DNA of 64,000 bases, taken from contig CACHVT010000002.1 in the NCBI GenBank assembly GCA_902583345.1, positions 45,487 to 109,486 of the forward strand, in the 5' to 3' direction. The notes beneath the pieces are model-generated. The model worked only from the letters and a program-made list of their open reading frames with translations, made no database searches and was not told the origin of the DNA. The translations under genes and the position numbers were made by a program. The stretch comes from an uncultured Pelagibacteraceae bacterium (GTDB lineage Bacteria; Pseudomonadota; Alphaproteobacteria; Pelagibacterales; Pelagibacteraceae). Positions 9,152 to 18,211 of this stretch are shown one piece after another (position 1 is the stretch's first letter; each line of letters opens with the position of its first letter).

Positions 9152-11821
9152 ATGAAACCAGGGAATAAAAATTCTTATAAAACTTTAAAATCTATAAATA
9201 TAAATGGTAGAAATTATAAGTATTATTCTTTAGCAGAAGCAGAAAAAAATGGACTAAACGAAATCTCAAAATTACCAAAATCTTTGAAAGTTCTTTTAGA
9301 AAATTTACTTAGATACGAAGATGATATATCTGTAACTAAAGAACAAATTCAAGCAATTAAAAACTGGCTTGAAGAAAAAAAATCCTCTACAGAAATTGCA
9401 TATAGGCCGGCTAGAGTTTTGTTACAAGATTACACAGGTATACCTGCTGTTGCAGACCTTGCAGCTATGCGTGAAGCGGTAAAAGAAAAAAAAAAAGACC
9501 CAAAAACTATTAATCCTCTATCTTCTGTTGATTTAGTTATAGATCACTCAGTGCAAGTAGATAGATCTGCTAAGTCAGATTCATTCGAAAAAAATGTTGA
9601 TATAGAATTTGAAAGAAATGGTGAAAGATATTCTTTTTTAAAGTGGGGGCAACAGGCTTTTAATAATTTTCGAATAGTGCCTCCAGGGACGGGTATCTGT
9701 CATCAAGTTAATTTAGAATACTTATCCAAAGTTGTTTGGTCAGAAAAATATAATAATGAAGAATATTTGTTTCCAGATACACTAGTTGGTACTGATAGTC
9801 ATACAACCATGGTCAATGGATTGTCAGTTCTTGGGTGGGGTGTAGGTGGAATTGAGGCAGAAGCAGGAATGCTTGGACAACCAATTTCAATGTTAATTCC
9901 AGAAGTAATAGGCTTTGAGTTTAAAAATAAAATGCCAGAAGGAACTACGGCTACAGATTTAGTTTTAACAGTTGTAAAAATTTTAAGAGATAAAGGCGTT
10001 GTCGGAAAGTTTGTCGAATTTTATGGAGATGGTTTAAAAAATCTAACACTTGCTGACAGGGCAACTATTGCCAATATGGCGCCAGAGTATGGAGCTACCT
10101 GTGGTTTTTTTCCAATTGATGATGAAACCCTAAAATATTTGAGATTTTCAGGAAGAGACGAACATACAGTAATGATTGTGGAGAAATATGCAAAAGAACA
10201 GGGACTATGGGCAAGTGATAATATTGAATTCACTGATACAGTTTCACTAGATATGTCCTCACTTGTACCAACAATATCTGGGCCTAAAAGACCTCAAGAT
10301 AAAGTATTATTAAATGAAGCATCTTCAGAATTTAAAAAAGTATTTGAAAATATCACATCAAGGAAGAAAAAAAATATTTCAAAGGTTAACGGTACAGATT
10401 TTAAAATTGAAGATGGCTCTGTGCTTATCGCTGCGATTACATCATGCACAAATACATCTAATCCCAATGTTTTAATTGGAGCCGGATTACTAGCAAAAAA
10501 AGCTGTAGAGCTAGGTTTAAAAACAAAACCTTGGGTAAAAACTTCTTTAGCACCTGGTTCACAGGTGGTAACTGATTATTTAGATAAATCAGGCCTGAGT
10601 AAATACTTGGATGAATTAGGTTTTAACTTGGTTGGGTATGGCTGCACAACATGTATTGGAAACTCTGGACCTTTACCAGATAATATTGTTGAAGCAATTG
10701 AAAAAGAAGATTTATATGCAGTATCGGTTTTATCAGGAAATAGAAACTTCGAAGGTCGTATATCTCCACATATAAAAGCAAATTATCTAGCTTCACCTCC
10801 ACTTGTTGTTGCGTATGCATTAGCTGGCCACATGGAAGTAGATTTATATAAAGATTCTTTAGGCAAAGATAAGAACAATAAAGATATTTTTTTAAAAGAT
10901 ATATGGCCCTCAAATAGAGAAATAGAAGAAACTTTAAGAGAATCATTGAATGCTGAAATGTTTATAAAGAGATATTCAAATGTTTCTGAGGGACCAATTC
11001 AATGGCAAAAAATAAAAACTGAAAAAAGTAGCATTTACAATTGGGATCAAGGATCAACCTATGTAAAAAAACCTCCATTTTTTGATAATCTCACAGATAA
11101 ACCAGAGGGTTTCAAACAAATAAAAGATGCAAGGCCATTATTAATTTTGGGGGATATGGTTACAACAGATCATATTTCTCCCGCAGGATCTATTCAAAAA
11201 GAGAGTCCGACTGGAGAATATTTTATGGAGCATCAAATTTTACCAAAAGATTATAATTCTTATGGGTCCAGAAGAGGAAATCATGAAGTTATGATGAGAG
11301 GAACCTTTGCTAATATAAGAATTAGAAATGAGATAGTGCCGGGTACTGAAGGAGGATTTACAAAGTTATATCCCCAAGGAAAAGTAATGCCAATTTATGA
11401 TGCAGTCGTAGAATATAAAAAAAGAGGCACAGATTTAGTAGTTATTGGAGGTAAAGAATATGGAACGGGTTCCTCAAGAGATTGGGCAGCAAAAGGAACC
11501 AAATTGTTAGGTGTTAAAGCTGTGATAGCTGAAAGTTTTGAAAGAATACATAGATCTAATTTAATAGGAATGGGAATATTGCCTTTACAGTTTATTGAAA
11601 ATATAAATAGAAAAAACTTAAAGCTAAAAGGTTCAGAATTGATAAGTGTTGTAAATTTAGAAAAAGGAATAAATCCGACAGATAAAATCGAAATACAGAT
11701 AAAATATATTACAGGCGATATTAAAAAAATAAAAACACTATGTAGAATTGATACAAAAAATGAAATGGAATATTATAAAAATGGTGGAATACTTCAATAT
11801 GTTTTAAGAAATATGATTTAA
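9152..11821 (+). CDS. acnA: Aconitate hydratase A
   Basis: 889 aa; GTDSHTTMVNGLSVLGWGVGGIEAEA, AITSCTNTSNPNVL, GYGCTTCIGNSG, YGTGSSRDWAAKG. Confidence 0.97.
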   Translation: MKPGNKNSYKTLKSININGRNYKYYSLAEAEKNGLNEISKLPKSLKVLLENLLRYEDDISVTKEQIQAIKNWLEEKKSSTEIAYRPARVLLQDYTGIPAVADLAAMREAVKEKKKDPKTINPLSSVDLVIDHSVQVDRSAKSDSFEKNVDIEFERNGERYSFLKWGQQAFNNFRIVPPGTGICHQVNLEYLSKVVWSEKYNNEEYLFPDTLVGTDSHTTMVNGLSVLGWGVGGIEAEAGMLGQPISMLIPEVIGFEFKNKMPEGTTATDLVLTVVKILRDKGVVGKFVEFYGDGLKNLTLADRATIANMAPEYGATCGFFPIDDETLKYLRFSGRDEHTVMIVEKYAKEQGLWASDNIEFTDTVSLDMSSLVPTISGPKRPQDKVLLNEASSEFKKVFENITSRKKKNISKVNGTDFKIEDGSVLIAAITSCTNTSNPNVLIGAGLLAKKAVELGLKTKPWVKTSLAPGSQVVTDYLDKSGLSKYLDELGFNLVGYGCTTCIGNSGPLPDNIVEAIEKEDLYAVSVLSGNRNFEGRISPHIKANYLASPPLVVAYALAGHMEVDLYKDSLGKDKNNKDIFLKDIWPSNREIEETLRESLNAEMFIKRYSNVSEGPIQWQKIKTEKSSIYNWDQGSTYVKKPPFFDNLTDKPEGFKQIKDARPLLILGDMVTTDHISPAGSIQKESPTGEYFMEHQILPKDYNSYGSRRGNHEVMMRGTFANIRIRNEIVPGTEGGFTKLYPQGKVMPIYDAVVEYKKRGTDLVVIGGKEYGTGSSRDWAAKGTKLLGVKAVIAESFERIHRSNLIGMGILPLQFIENINRKNLKLKGSELISVVNLEKGINPTDKIEIQIKYITGDIKKIKTLCRIDTKNEMEYYKNGGILQYVLRNMI

Positions 11822-11823
11822 TT

Positions 11824-12468
11824 ATGGATGAGGACACAGCAGCAATTAACTCAAATACCAAAAATCAGAAGATTAAAGATTTTTTTGTAAAATTTAAAAA
11901 ACAGGTTATTTACGTTTTTGTTATTTTTATAATAATCGTTTTTGGTTACTTTTTATATATCGATTTTGAAAAAAAAAATAGAGTTCAAATTTCAGAAAAA
12001 TATAACCAAGCTATAATCGAATTTTATTCTGGTAACGAAAAAAATATAGAAAAAGAATTAGAAAATATTATAAAAAAAAAAGATAGAACTTATTCTCCAT
12101 TGTCTTTATATTTTCTACTTGAAAATGAAATAATTACAGAAAAAAATAAAGTTAATAAATTATTTGATATAATAATTAATGAAATAAAACTTGAAAAAGA
12201 GATTAAAAATCTCGTAATTTACAAAAAAGCCTTATTTAATTCAGAATTTGAAACTGAAAATAATCTTATAAAAATTCTTAATCCAATAATTAATTCAGAA
12301 AGTATATGGAAATCCCATGGCCTTTATTTAATGGCAGAATTTTTTTATTTTAAAAACGAAAAAAAAAAATCTAAAGAATTTTTAGAAAAAATAGTAAGCG
12401 ATGAAAAGAGTAATTTATCAATTAAAAAAGAAGCTCAAAAAAGATTGAATAGAGATTTTAGTGAATAA
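11824..12468 (+). CDS. YfgM-like membrane-anchored tetratricopeptide-type protein
   Basis: N-terminal TM after charged segment, helical-repeat C-terminus, immediately upstream of BamB-like gene. Confidence 0.6.
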   Translation: MDEDTAAINSNTKNQKIKDFFVKFKKQVIYVFVIFIIIVFGYFLYIDFEKKNRVQISEKYNQAIIEFYSGNEKNIEKELENIIKKKDRTYSPLSLYFLLENEIITEKNKVNKLFDIIINEIKLEKEIKNLVIYKKALFNSEFETENNLIKILNPIINSESIWKSHGLYLMAEFFYFKNEKKKSKEFLEKIVSDEKSNLSIKKEAQKRLNRDFSE

Positions 12469-13765
12469 AAAAATCATACTCATATTTATTTTTTTTTTGA
12501 TAACAAATTGTTCTTTTAACAGCCAATCTAAGTTTTGGACAAAGGAAACTGGAATAAGTGTACAAAAGAATTCAATATCAAATGAGATATTTAAGAAGGA
12601 TGATATTTTTGAAAAAGAATTTAACTCCGAACTTAAAATAAAACTTTCAGAGAAACTAATTAAGAATAGCTTTATTAATAATTTGGATAACAATAATGGA
12701 AGAACCAATTATAATGGAAATTTAAAAAAAAGTTCAAGATTTAAATTTTCAAAAATTGATAATTTTGATTTTACCGAACCAGAGATAATATTTAGTAAAA
12801 ATAATATTATTTTTTTCGATAACAAAGGTTCAATCCTAAAATTCGATAAAACATCTAAATTAGTTTGGAAAAAAAATTTTTACAATAAATCTGAAAAGAA
12901 ATTAAAGCCATTGTTATCTTTTGCTAATAATGAAAAAATTTTGCTGGTAGTTGATAATCTTGCTAAATTTTATGCAGTCGATATTGAAACTGGGGAATTA
13001 TTATGGGAGAAAAAAAATCCATCTCCATTTAATTCTCAAGTGAAAATATTCAAAGATAAATTCTTTGCTGTAGATTTTGAAAATATATTGAGAAGTTATT
13101 CAATTAAAGATGGAGAAGAAATTTGGCAATTTAAGACTGAGAAATCTTTTATTAAGTCACAAAAAAAATTATCGTTAATGATTATAAATAATAAAATAAT
13201 TTTTAATAATTCATTAGGAGACATTAGTGCAGTCGATATAGAAACTGGTAATATGATATGGCAACAACCTACTCAGACATCTACTTTATATGAGGAGACA
13301 TTCTCTCTAAAAACATCTGATTTAATTTCTTCGAATGGTTTAATTTTATTTTCAAATAATAAAAACGAATTTTATTCTCTGGATATTAAAAAAGGTTCTC
13401 TTAACTGGAAACAGAGGGTAAATTCTAATTTAAGACCAACTTTAATTGGCAACCTAGTTTTTACAATTAGTATGGAGGGTTATTTAATAGTTATTGATAA
13501 AAGAAATGGCAATATAATTAGATCTACTGATATCTTTGAGAGTTTTGGAAACAAAAGAAGAAAGAAAATTGAACCTATAGGATTTATTGTAGGGATTGAT
13601 AATATTTACCTTACTACAAATAATGGACTACTATTAGTTATTGATATCTTAAATGGTAAACCACAATCTATTTTGAAAATTGATAGTAGAAAAATCTCAA
13701 GACCATTTATTTTAAATCAAAATTTATTCATAATTGAAAAAAGTTCAATTATTAAACTGAATTAA
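12461..13765 (+). CDS. PQQ-like beta-propeller lipoprotein, BamB-like outer-membrane assembly factor
   Basis: GTG start overlapping upstream ORF; lipobox ITNCSF; repeated AVDIETGELLWEKK / AVDIETGNMIWQQ / SLDIKKGSLNWKQ blades. Confidence 0.8.
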   Translation: MNKKIILIFIFFLITNCSFNSQSKFWTKETGISVQKNSISNEIFKKDDIFEKEFNSELKIKLSEKLIKNSFINNLDNNNGRTNYNGNLKKSSRFKFSKIDNFDFTEPEIIFSKNNIIFFDNKGSILKFDKTSKLVWKKNFYNKSEKKLKPLLSFANNEKILLVVDNLAKFYAVDIETGELLWEKKNPSPFNSQVKIFKDKFFAVDFENILRSYSIKDGEEIWQFKTEKSFIKSQKKLSLMIINNKIIFNNSLGDISAVDIETGNMIWQQPTQTSTLYEETFSLKTSDLISSNGLILFSNNKNEFYSLDIKKGSLNWKQRVNSNLRPTLIGNLVFTISMEGYLIVIDKRNGNIIRSTDIFESFGNKRRKKIEPIGFIVGIDNIYLTTNNGLLLVIDILNGKPQSILKIDSRKISRPFILNQNLFIIEKSSIIKLN

Positions 13766-13767
13766 AT

Positions 13768-14199
13768 ATGTTTTTTAAGATACTTGATAAATTAGGAAGA
13801 AAAAAAATTGTTTTAGATAGGGGTCCGTCACATCCAAAGTATAACCAAGCAAAGCCATGGATGAATAGATATTATCTTTTGTTTAGACATAGACCTAAAT
13901 GGTTTCCATTCAATATATTAATTCATGAAATGTTAGACGATGATCATGGAGATGGTGTTCATAATCACTTATTTCCATTTATCACAATAATTTTAAGAGA
14001 TGGGTATTGGGAAACTTTAAAATCTGGAAAATATTGGAGGCCACCAGGATATATAGGTTTTAGATCAGCAAATAACTTTCATAGAGTTGATTTGAAACCC
14101 GGAACTAGACCATTAACTCTTTTTATCTCTGGACCCTATGGATTAAGAAAAGGTCCAAGGTCTGAATATGGTATAGATTTCAAAACAAAAATTAAATAA
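13768..14199 (+). CDS. Conserved hypothetical protein, cupin-like
   Basis: His-rich IHEMLDDDHGDGVHNHLFPFITIILRDGYWETL...RSANNFHRVDL pattern. Confidence 0.55.
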   Translation: MFFKILDKLGRKKIVLDRGPSHPKYNQAKPWMNRYYLLFRHRPKWFPFNILIHEMLDDDHGDGVHNHLFPFITIILRDGYWETLKSGKYWRPPGYIGFRSANNFHRVDLKPGTRPLTLFISGPYGLRKGPRSEYGIDFKTKIK

Positions 14200-14629
14200 A
14201 AGGGTTATAAGCCCATTGGAGTATAGCTTGGCGTTGTCTTCGTCTACAATCTAAGTTTCCCTCATCACAATTTTTTTTAATTGCTTTTACGTGTCTTGTA
14301 AAATTTTTCCACCTTTTGATCTGAACTTCATCAATTTTTGGAATACGTCTACCATTTGTGTATCTGCAGTACCATTGAAACCAACCAAGTGGATCTTCCT
14401 TGAAAATCCAACCTTTATTTTGCCATTCCTTTCTCGATAGACCCGCTTTCACACGAAATCTATTCAACTTGACATCAAAATTTTTACTTATTTTTGCTTT
14501 TTTAAACCAAGATTTTGGATATTCATCAACTTTATTTCCAAAATATGCTCCACCAAATACACCAAGTTCAAGCATTTCTTTAGGAGTTAACTCGGGTTTA
14601 AAAATATTATAAAGATCAACTTCGTTCAT
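14192..14629 (-). CDS. Conserved hypothetical protein
   Basis: 145 aa complete ORF with Trp/Arg-rich pattern (SRKEWQNKGWIFKEDPLGWFQWYCRYTNGRR); same strand as downstream dpaL-gmaS. Confidence 0.6.
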   Translation of the reverse strand: MNEVDLYNIFKPELTPKEMLELGVFGGAYFGNKVDEYPKSWFKKAKISKNFDVKLNRFRVKAGLSRKEWQNKGWIFKEDPLGWFQWYCRYTNGRRIPKIDEVQIKRWKNFTRHVKAIKKNCDEGNLDCRRRQRQAILQWAYNPFI

Positions 14630-14632
14630 TAA

Positions 14633-15778
14633 TCAGATTAATTTCATTCCTTCTGAAATCAGTTTGTTATATAAATTTTCATCGACATTGCCCTCACAAC
14701 CAATTAATAAAATATTTGAATTTTTATCTAAACATAATTTTTCTTTTATATTATTATTGTTACAACTTGCTATTAAACTTATAATTCCAGGCGCAGAACA
14801 TTCTCCTCCAATGATTTTTTCGTTACCAAAATTACAGTTAGCAAGCATTGCAACTGTTTTAGAAATATTATCATCTGATATACTTAGGCATAAATTAACT
14901 GATCTTTTAATAATTTTCCATGGTACTAAAGATACCTCGCCGCAAGACATTCCCCCCATAATACTTTCTTTTTCAATTTTTATTTTTTTGATGAAGCCAT
15001 TTTCAACACTTTTTAAAACACAATCAGCACTTTCAGGCTCAACAATAACTATTTTTGGTATTTTTTTAAAATATTTTGCTATTCCTGCAATTGCTCCAGC
15101 AGCCATACCGCCAACACCAGCTTGTAAAAAAACATGAGTAATATACTCATTTGTTTGCGATGTAATCTCTTTTATCATAACTGAATATCCAGCCATGGTT
15201 AACTTTGGAACTAATTCATAATTTTCCCATGCTACATCTTGAACGACTTGCCAATTATTTTTTTTAGACTGATCTAAACATTCTTTTAAAGATGCCTCAT
15301 AATTTCCATTAACTCTAATAACATCTGCCCCAAGTTTTTTTATTGCATCTGCCCTATAATCACTTACGAACTCGCTGATAAAAATTTTGCATTTTAGACC
15401 TAATCTTTGTGAACCCCAAGCCACAGATCTTCCATGATTACCTGCCGTTGCAGTAGATATAGTAATATCTTTTTTATTTTTACTAATAATTTCAACTGCA
15501 TATGCTCCACCTAATGCTTTAAATGATTTTAACCCAAATCTTTTTGATTCATCTTTATAAAAAATATTTTTTAAATTTATGTTTTTTGATAATTTATTTA
15601 GCGAGACTAATGGTGTAGGTTTATAAGATGGCCAAGAAGATATTGTTTTATAAGCATCATCAATATATACTTCTGGAAGAATTCTTAATATATCCTGCCT
15701 GTTAAAATTAAATTTTTTGTTAGTTAGAAATTTGGAAATTTTCCAATTTAATAATTCAGAACTCTTCATTTTTAACAA
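14633..15778 (-). CDS. dpaL: Diaminopropionate ammonia-lyase (PLP-dependent)
   Basis: PLP Lys motif KSFKALGGAYAV; TATAGNHGRSVAWGSQRLG; GGMSCGEVSLVPW; 381 aa. Confidence 0.85.
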   Translation of the reverse strand: MLKMKSSELLNWKISKFLTNKKFNFNRQDILRILPEVYIDDAYKTISSWPSYKPTPLVSLNKLSKNINLKNIFYKDESKRFGLKSFKALGGAYAVEIISKNKKDITISTATAGNHGRSVAWGSQRLGLKCKIFISEFVSDYRADAIKKLGADVIRVNGNYEASLKECLDQSKKNNWQVVQDVAWENYELVPKLTMAGYSVMIKEITSQTNEYITHVFLQAGVGGMAAGAIAGIAKYFKKIPKIVIVEPESADCVLKSVENGFIKKIKIEKESIMGGMSCGEVSLVPWKIIKRSVNLCLSISDDNISKTVAMLANCNFGNEKIIGGECSAPGIISLIASCNNNNIKEKLCLDKNSNILLIGCEGNVDENLYNKLISEGMKLI

Positions 15779-17097
15779 TCAAGCGTGTTTAGCTTTTCCC
15801 ACTCTGTAATAGAATCTCTTTTGTTAAAATTTTCTTGTCTACTAAAATCCTCAATTTCAAGTTTTTTTAGTTTTATATAACTATTTATTACATCTTCACC
15901 AAAAGCTTCTTTTAATTCCTTGCTATTTTCTAGCTCATTTATTGCGTCTTCAATTTCGTCAGGTAATTTTTTTAAATGCGAATAATTTTTGTAATCGGTA
16001 TACATGTTACAAGTTAAAGGCTCTCCAGGATCAATTCTATTATTAAGTCCATCTATTCCAGCAGCAATTATGCCTGCCTGAAGAAGATAAGGGTTTGATG
16101 ATCCATCCATTAATCTTAATTCGAACCGACCTGGGTCTGGAACTCGTATCATATGAGTTCGATTATTTCCAGTGTAAGAAATACTGCTTGGTGACCAAGA
16201 AGCTCCAGATTTGGTTGGAGGAGCGTTAATTCTTCTATAACTATTTATTGTTGGATTAAAAAAGGCAGCAAGTGGTTGGGCTAATCTCATTATACCACCT
16301 AAAAAATTATATGCAGTTTTGCTTAAACCTAGTCTATCACCATTTTCTAAGAATTTGTTTTGTTTATCTTTCCATAATGAAATATGGGCATGGCAGCCGT
16401 TACCAGTTAAATTTTCGAAAGGTTTGGGCATAAATGTTGCTCTTAAACCATGTTTCTCTGATAAAAACTTAACCATAAATTTAAAAAAAGTATGTCTATC
16501 AGCAGTGGTTAAACTATCTGAATAGTCCCAATTCATTTCAAATTGTCCATTAGCATCCTCATGATCATTTTGATAAGGGCCCCACCCAAGTTCAATCATG
16601 CAATCACATATTTCTTTTATTAAATCGTATCTTCTCATTAATGCAGATTGGTCGTAGCAAGGTTTTGATTGAATATCTCTACCATCTGCAATTTTTGAAC
16701 CATCTGGAGAAATTAAAAAATATTCACACTCTACTCCTGACTTCATTATTAAATCTTTTTTTGAAAGCTTTTCTATTTGATTTTTAAGCATTACCCTAGG
16801 TGAAGCATTAACTGGTTTTCCGCTCATCCATAAATCTGATGCTAACCAACCAACTTCTTTATTCCAGGGTAGTTGGATTAAACTATTGGGATCTGGGATT
16901 GCAAACATATCTGTATCAGCAGGGGTCATATCTAACCAGGTAGCAAACCCTGCAAATCCTGCTCCATTCTTTTGCATTTCACTTATCGCTTGTGCAGGAA
17001 CTAATTTAGATCTTAGTACCCCAAATAGATCAACAAAACTGATAAGGAAATATTTTATTTTTTTAGATTTAGCTATAGAGCTTAAATTTTTAGACAT
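15772..17097 (-). CDS. gmaS: Gamma-glutamylmethylamide synthetase (type III glutamine synthetase family, GmaS)
   Basis: KYFLISFVDLFGVLRSKLVPAQAISEMQKNGAGFAGFATWLDMTPADTDM...LGWGPYQNDHEDANGQFEMNWDYSD...PFENLTGNGCHAHISLW closely resembles methylotroph/roseobacter GmaS. Confidence 0.85.
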   Translation of the reverse strand: MSKNLSSIAKSKKIKYFLISFVDLFGVLRSKLVPAQAISEMQKNGAGFAGFATWLDMTPADTDMFAIPDPNSLIQLPWNKEVGWLASDLWMSGKPVNASPRVMLKNQIEKLSKKDLIMKSGVECEYFLISPDGSKIADGRDIQSKPCYDQSALMRRYDLIKEICDCMIELGWGPYQNDHEDANGQFEMNWDYSDSLTTADRHTFFKFMVKFLSEKHGLRATFMPKPFENLTGNGCHAHISLWKDKQNKFLENGDRLGLSKTAYNFLGGIMRLAQPLAAFFNPTINSYRRINAPPTKSGASWSPSSISYTGNNRTHMIRVPDPGRFELRLMDGSSNPYLLQAGIIAAGIDGLNNRIDPGEPLTCNMYTDYKNYSHLKKLPDEIEDAINELENSKELKEAFGEDVINSYIKLKKLEIEDFSRQENFNKRDSITEWEKLNTLDC

Positions 17098-17116
17098 TAA
17101 TTAATCTAGCATATTT

Positions 17117-17269
17117 TTATTTAAAAAAAGAAATAATACTTTCCCAGTAATATATTAAATTAACAGCAATAATTATAATAACAGCAAGAATTACACCGTA
17201 TTTTGCTTTTGGCCAAGCTAACCTTGCCATTTTACTTGGAGTTTTGTTTATCTGTTCTTTATCGTCCAT
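17117..17269 (-). CDS. Short single-TM membrane protein, 50 aa (not in ORF track)
   Basis: Reverse strand reads MDDKEQINKTPSKMARLAWPKAKYGVILAVIIIIAVNLIYYWESIISFFK*; start overlaps end of upstream oxygenase ORF by 11 nt. Confidence 0.5.
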   Translation of the reverse strand: MDDKEQINKTPSKMARLAWPKAKYGVILAVIIIIAVNLIYYWESIISFFK

Positions 17270-17903
17270 AAACGTTATAGATTTCATCATCAATTACTGC
17301 GTTAAAAGAAATTGACCTTCTTTCCTCTTTTGTGTCTTTAAATGGAAAAACAGTATGCATTAAATAATTTGGAAAAAAATAAAAGTCACCAACTTTTGGG
17401 ACCAGGTCTAAAGTAGAATGACATAAAAACATCCTAGATCCATGGATTAATTGTAGATTGCCACCTCTATATGCAATATTTTTACCTTTTTGTAAATGAG
17501 CACCCATGTTTGTTGGAACTTTTAAAAATCCTGCACCAGATATATGTCCACCATGCCAGTGTGTTGGGTTATACTCGTTTTGAAACTGTCTAACAATCCA
17601 TGAATTTTTTATTTCAAATTTTTTTACATCTTTGTTTGTTTCTAATTTAATCCATTGATTTATGCAAAATCCCAAAAAATTATACCAGCCTGAAGTTTTC
17701 ATAAAATCATGCTCTAAAACAAACTCTTGAGTGACATCTCCAACAAGATTTTTTCCAACATCTAATTCTTTACTTTTTGTTTTATTTTCAATTGTTTGAT
17801 CAACATAATTATTTAGTTTCGCAATTATATCTTCTGGTATTTTTACATGAAAAATTGATGGACCAAATTTTTTAATAAGTCTATATTGAATTTTATTTTC
17901 CAT
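17259..17903 (-). CDS. Putative 2OG-Fe(II) oxygenase (TIGR02466-like)
   Basis: NPTHWHGGHISGAGFLKVP ... GDFYFFPNYLMHTVFPFKDTKEERRSISFNAV: HxH...H with R. Confidence 0.7.
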   Translation of the reverse strand: MENKIQYRLIKKFGPSIFHVKIPEDIIAKLNNYVDQTIENKTKSKELDVGKNLVGDVTQEFVLEHDFMKTSGWYNFLGFCINQWIKLETNKDVKKFEIKNSWIVRQFQNEYNPTHWHGGHISGAGFLKVPTNMGAHLQKGKNIAYRGGNLQLIHGSRMFLCHSTLDLVPKVGDFYFFPNYLMHTVFPFKDTKEERRSISFNAVIDDEIYNVYGR

Positions 17904-17937
17904 TTAGAAATTATAGTGGGATTTAATTATATTTTAA

Positions 17938-17963
17938 AGGGCGCATATAATAAAATGCGCCCT
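17938..17963 (-). terminator. Hairpin terminator downstream of amtB / small membrane protein operon
   Basis: Perfect 9-bp inverted repeat AGGGCGCAT ... ATGCGCCCT with U-rich run on the minus strand (TTTAAAATATAATT). Confidence 0.6.
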
Positions 17964-17978
17964 CAAATAAAAAACTAA

Positions 17979-18200
17979 TTACCAGTCGGTAATATTGCTT
18001 TTGTGGTCGTTTGCACTGTGTCTTTTTCTAGCCAGCTTATCAAGTTCTTCAGATTCTTGCATATTTGCTAAAACATGCCAGCCTATCCAAATAACTATCC
18101 CAATAATAACTAGTACAGTTTCCGTGCCTACGCCGGGATAAACTGCTCCGGCAACTTCCTTAGCACTTAGATGATCGATCCAGTTTGTTACTGTAGCCAT
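17979..18200 (-). CDS. Small single-TM protein downstream of amtB
   Basis: 73 aa, GGAGATAAAT RBS, one hydrophobic segment TETVLVIIGIVIWIGWHVLA, 11 bp after amtB stop. Confidence 0.7.
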   Translation of the reverse strand: MATVTNWIDHLSAKEVAGAVYPGVGTETVLVIIGIVIWIGWHVLANMQESEELDKLARKRHSANDHKSNITDW

Positions 18201-18211
18201 ATTTATCTCCT

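Noticed and set aside
10021-10946. Antisense ORFs of 70 and 107 aa inside acnA
   Set aside because: Fully inside a confident conserved gene, no domain motifs, composition typical of antisense AT-rich frames
11824-13765. Expected der (EngA) gene after yfgM-bamB-like pair
   Set aside because: The next ORF is a cupin-like protein, not a GTPase; not pursued as a finding because locus rearrangement is common
14664-15137. 157-aa plus ORF over dpaL
   Set aside because: Antisense to conserved PLP enzyme; no independent support
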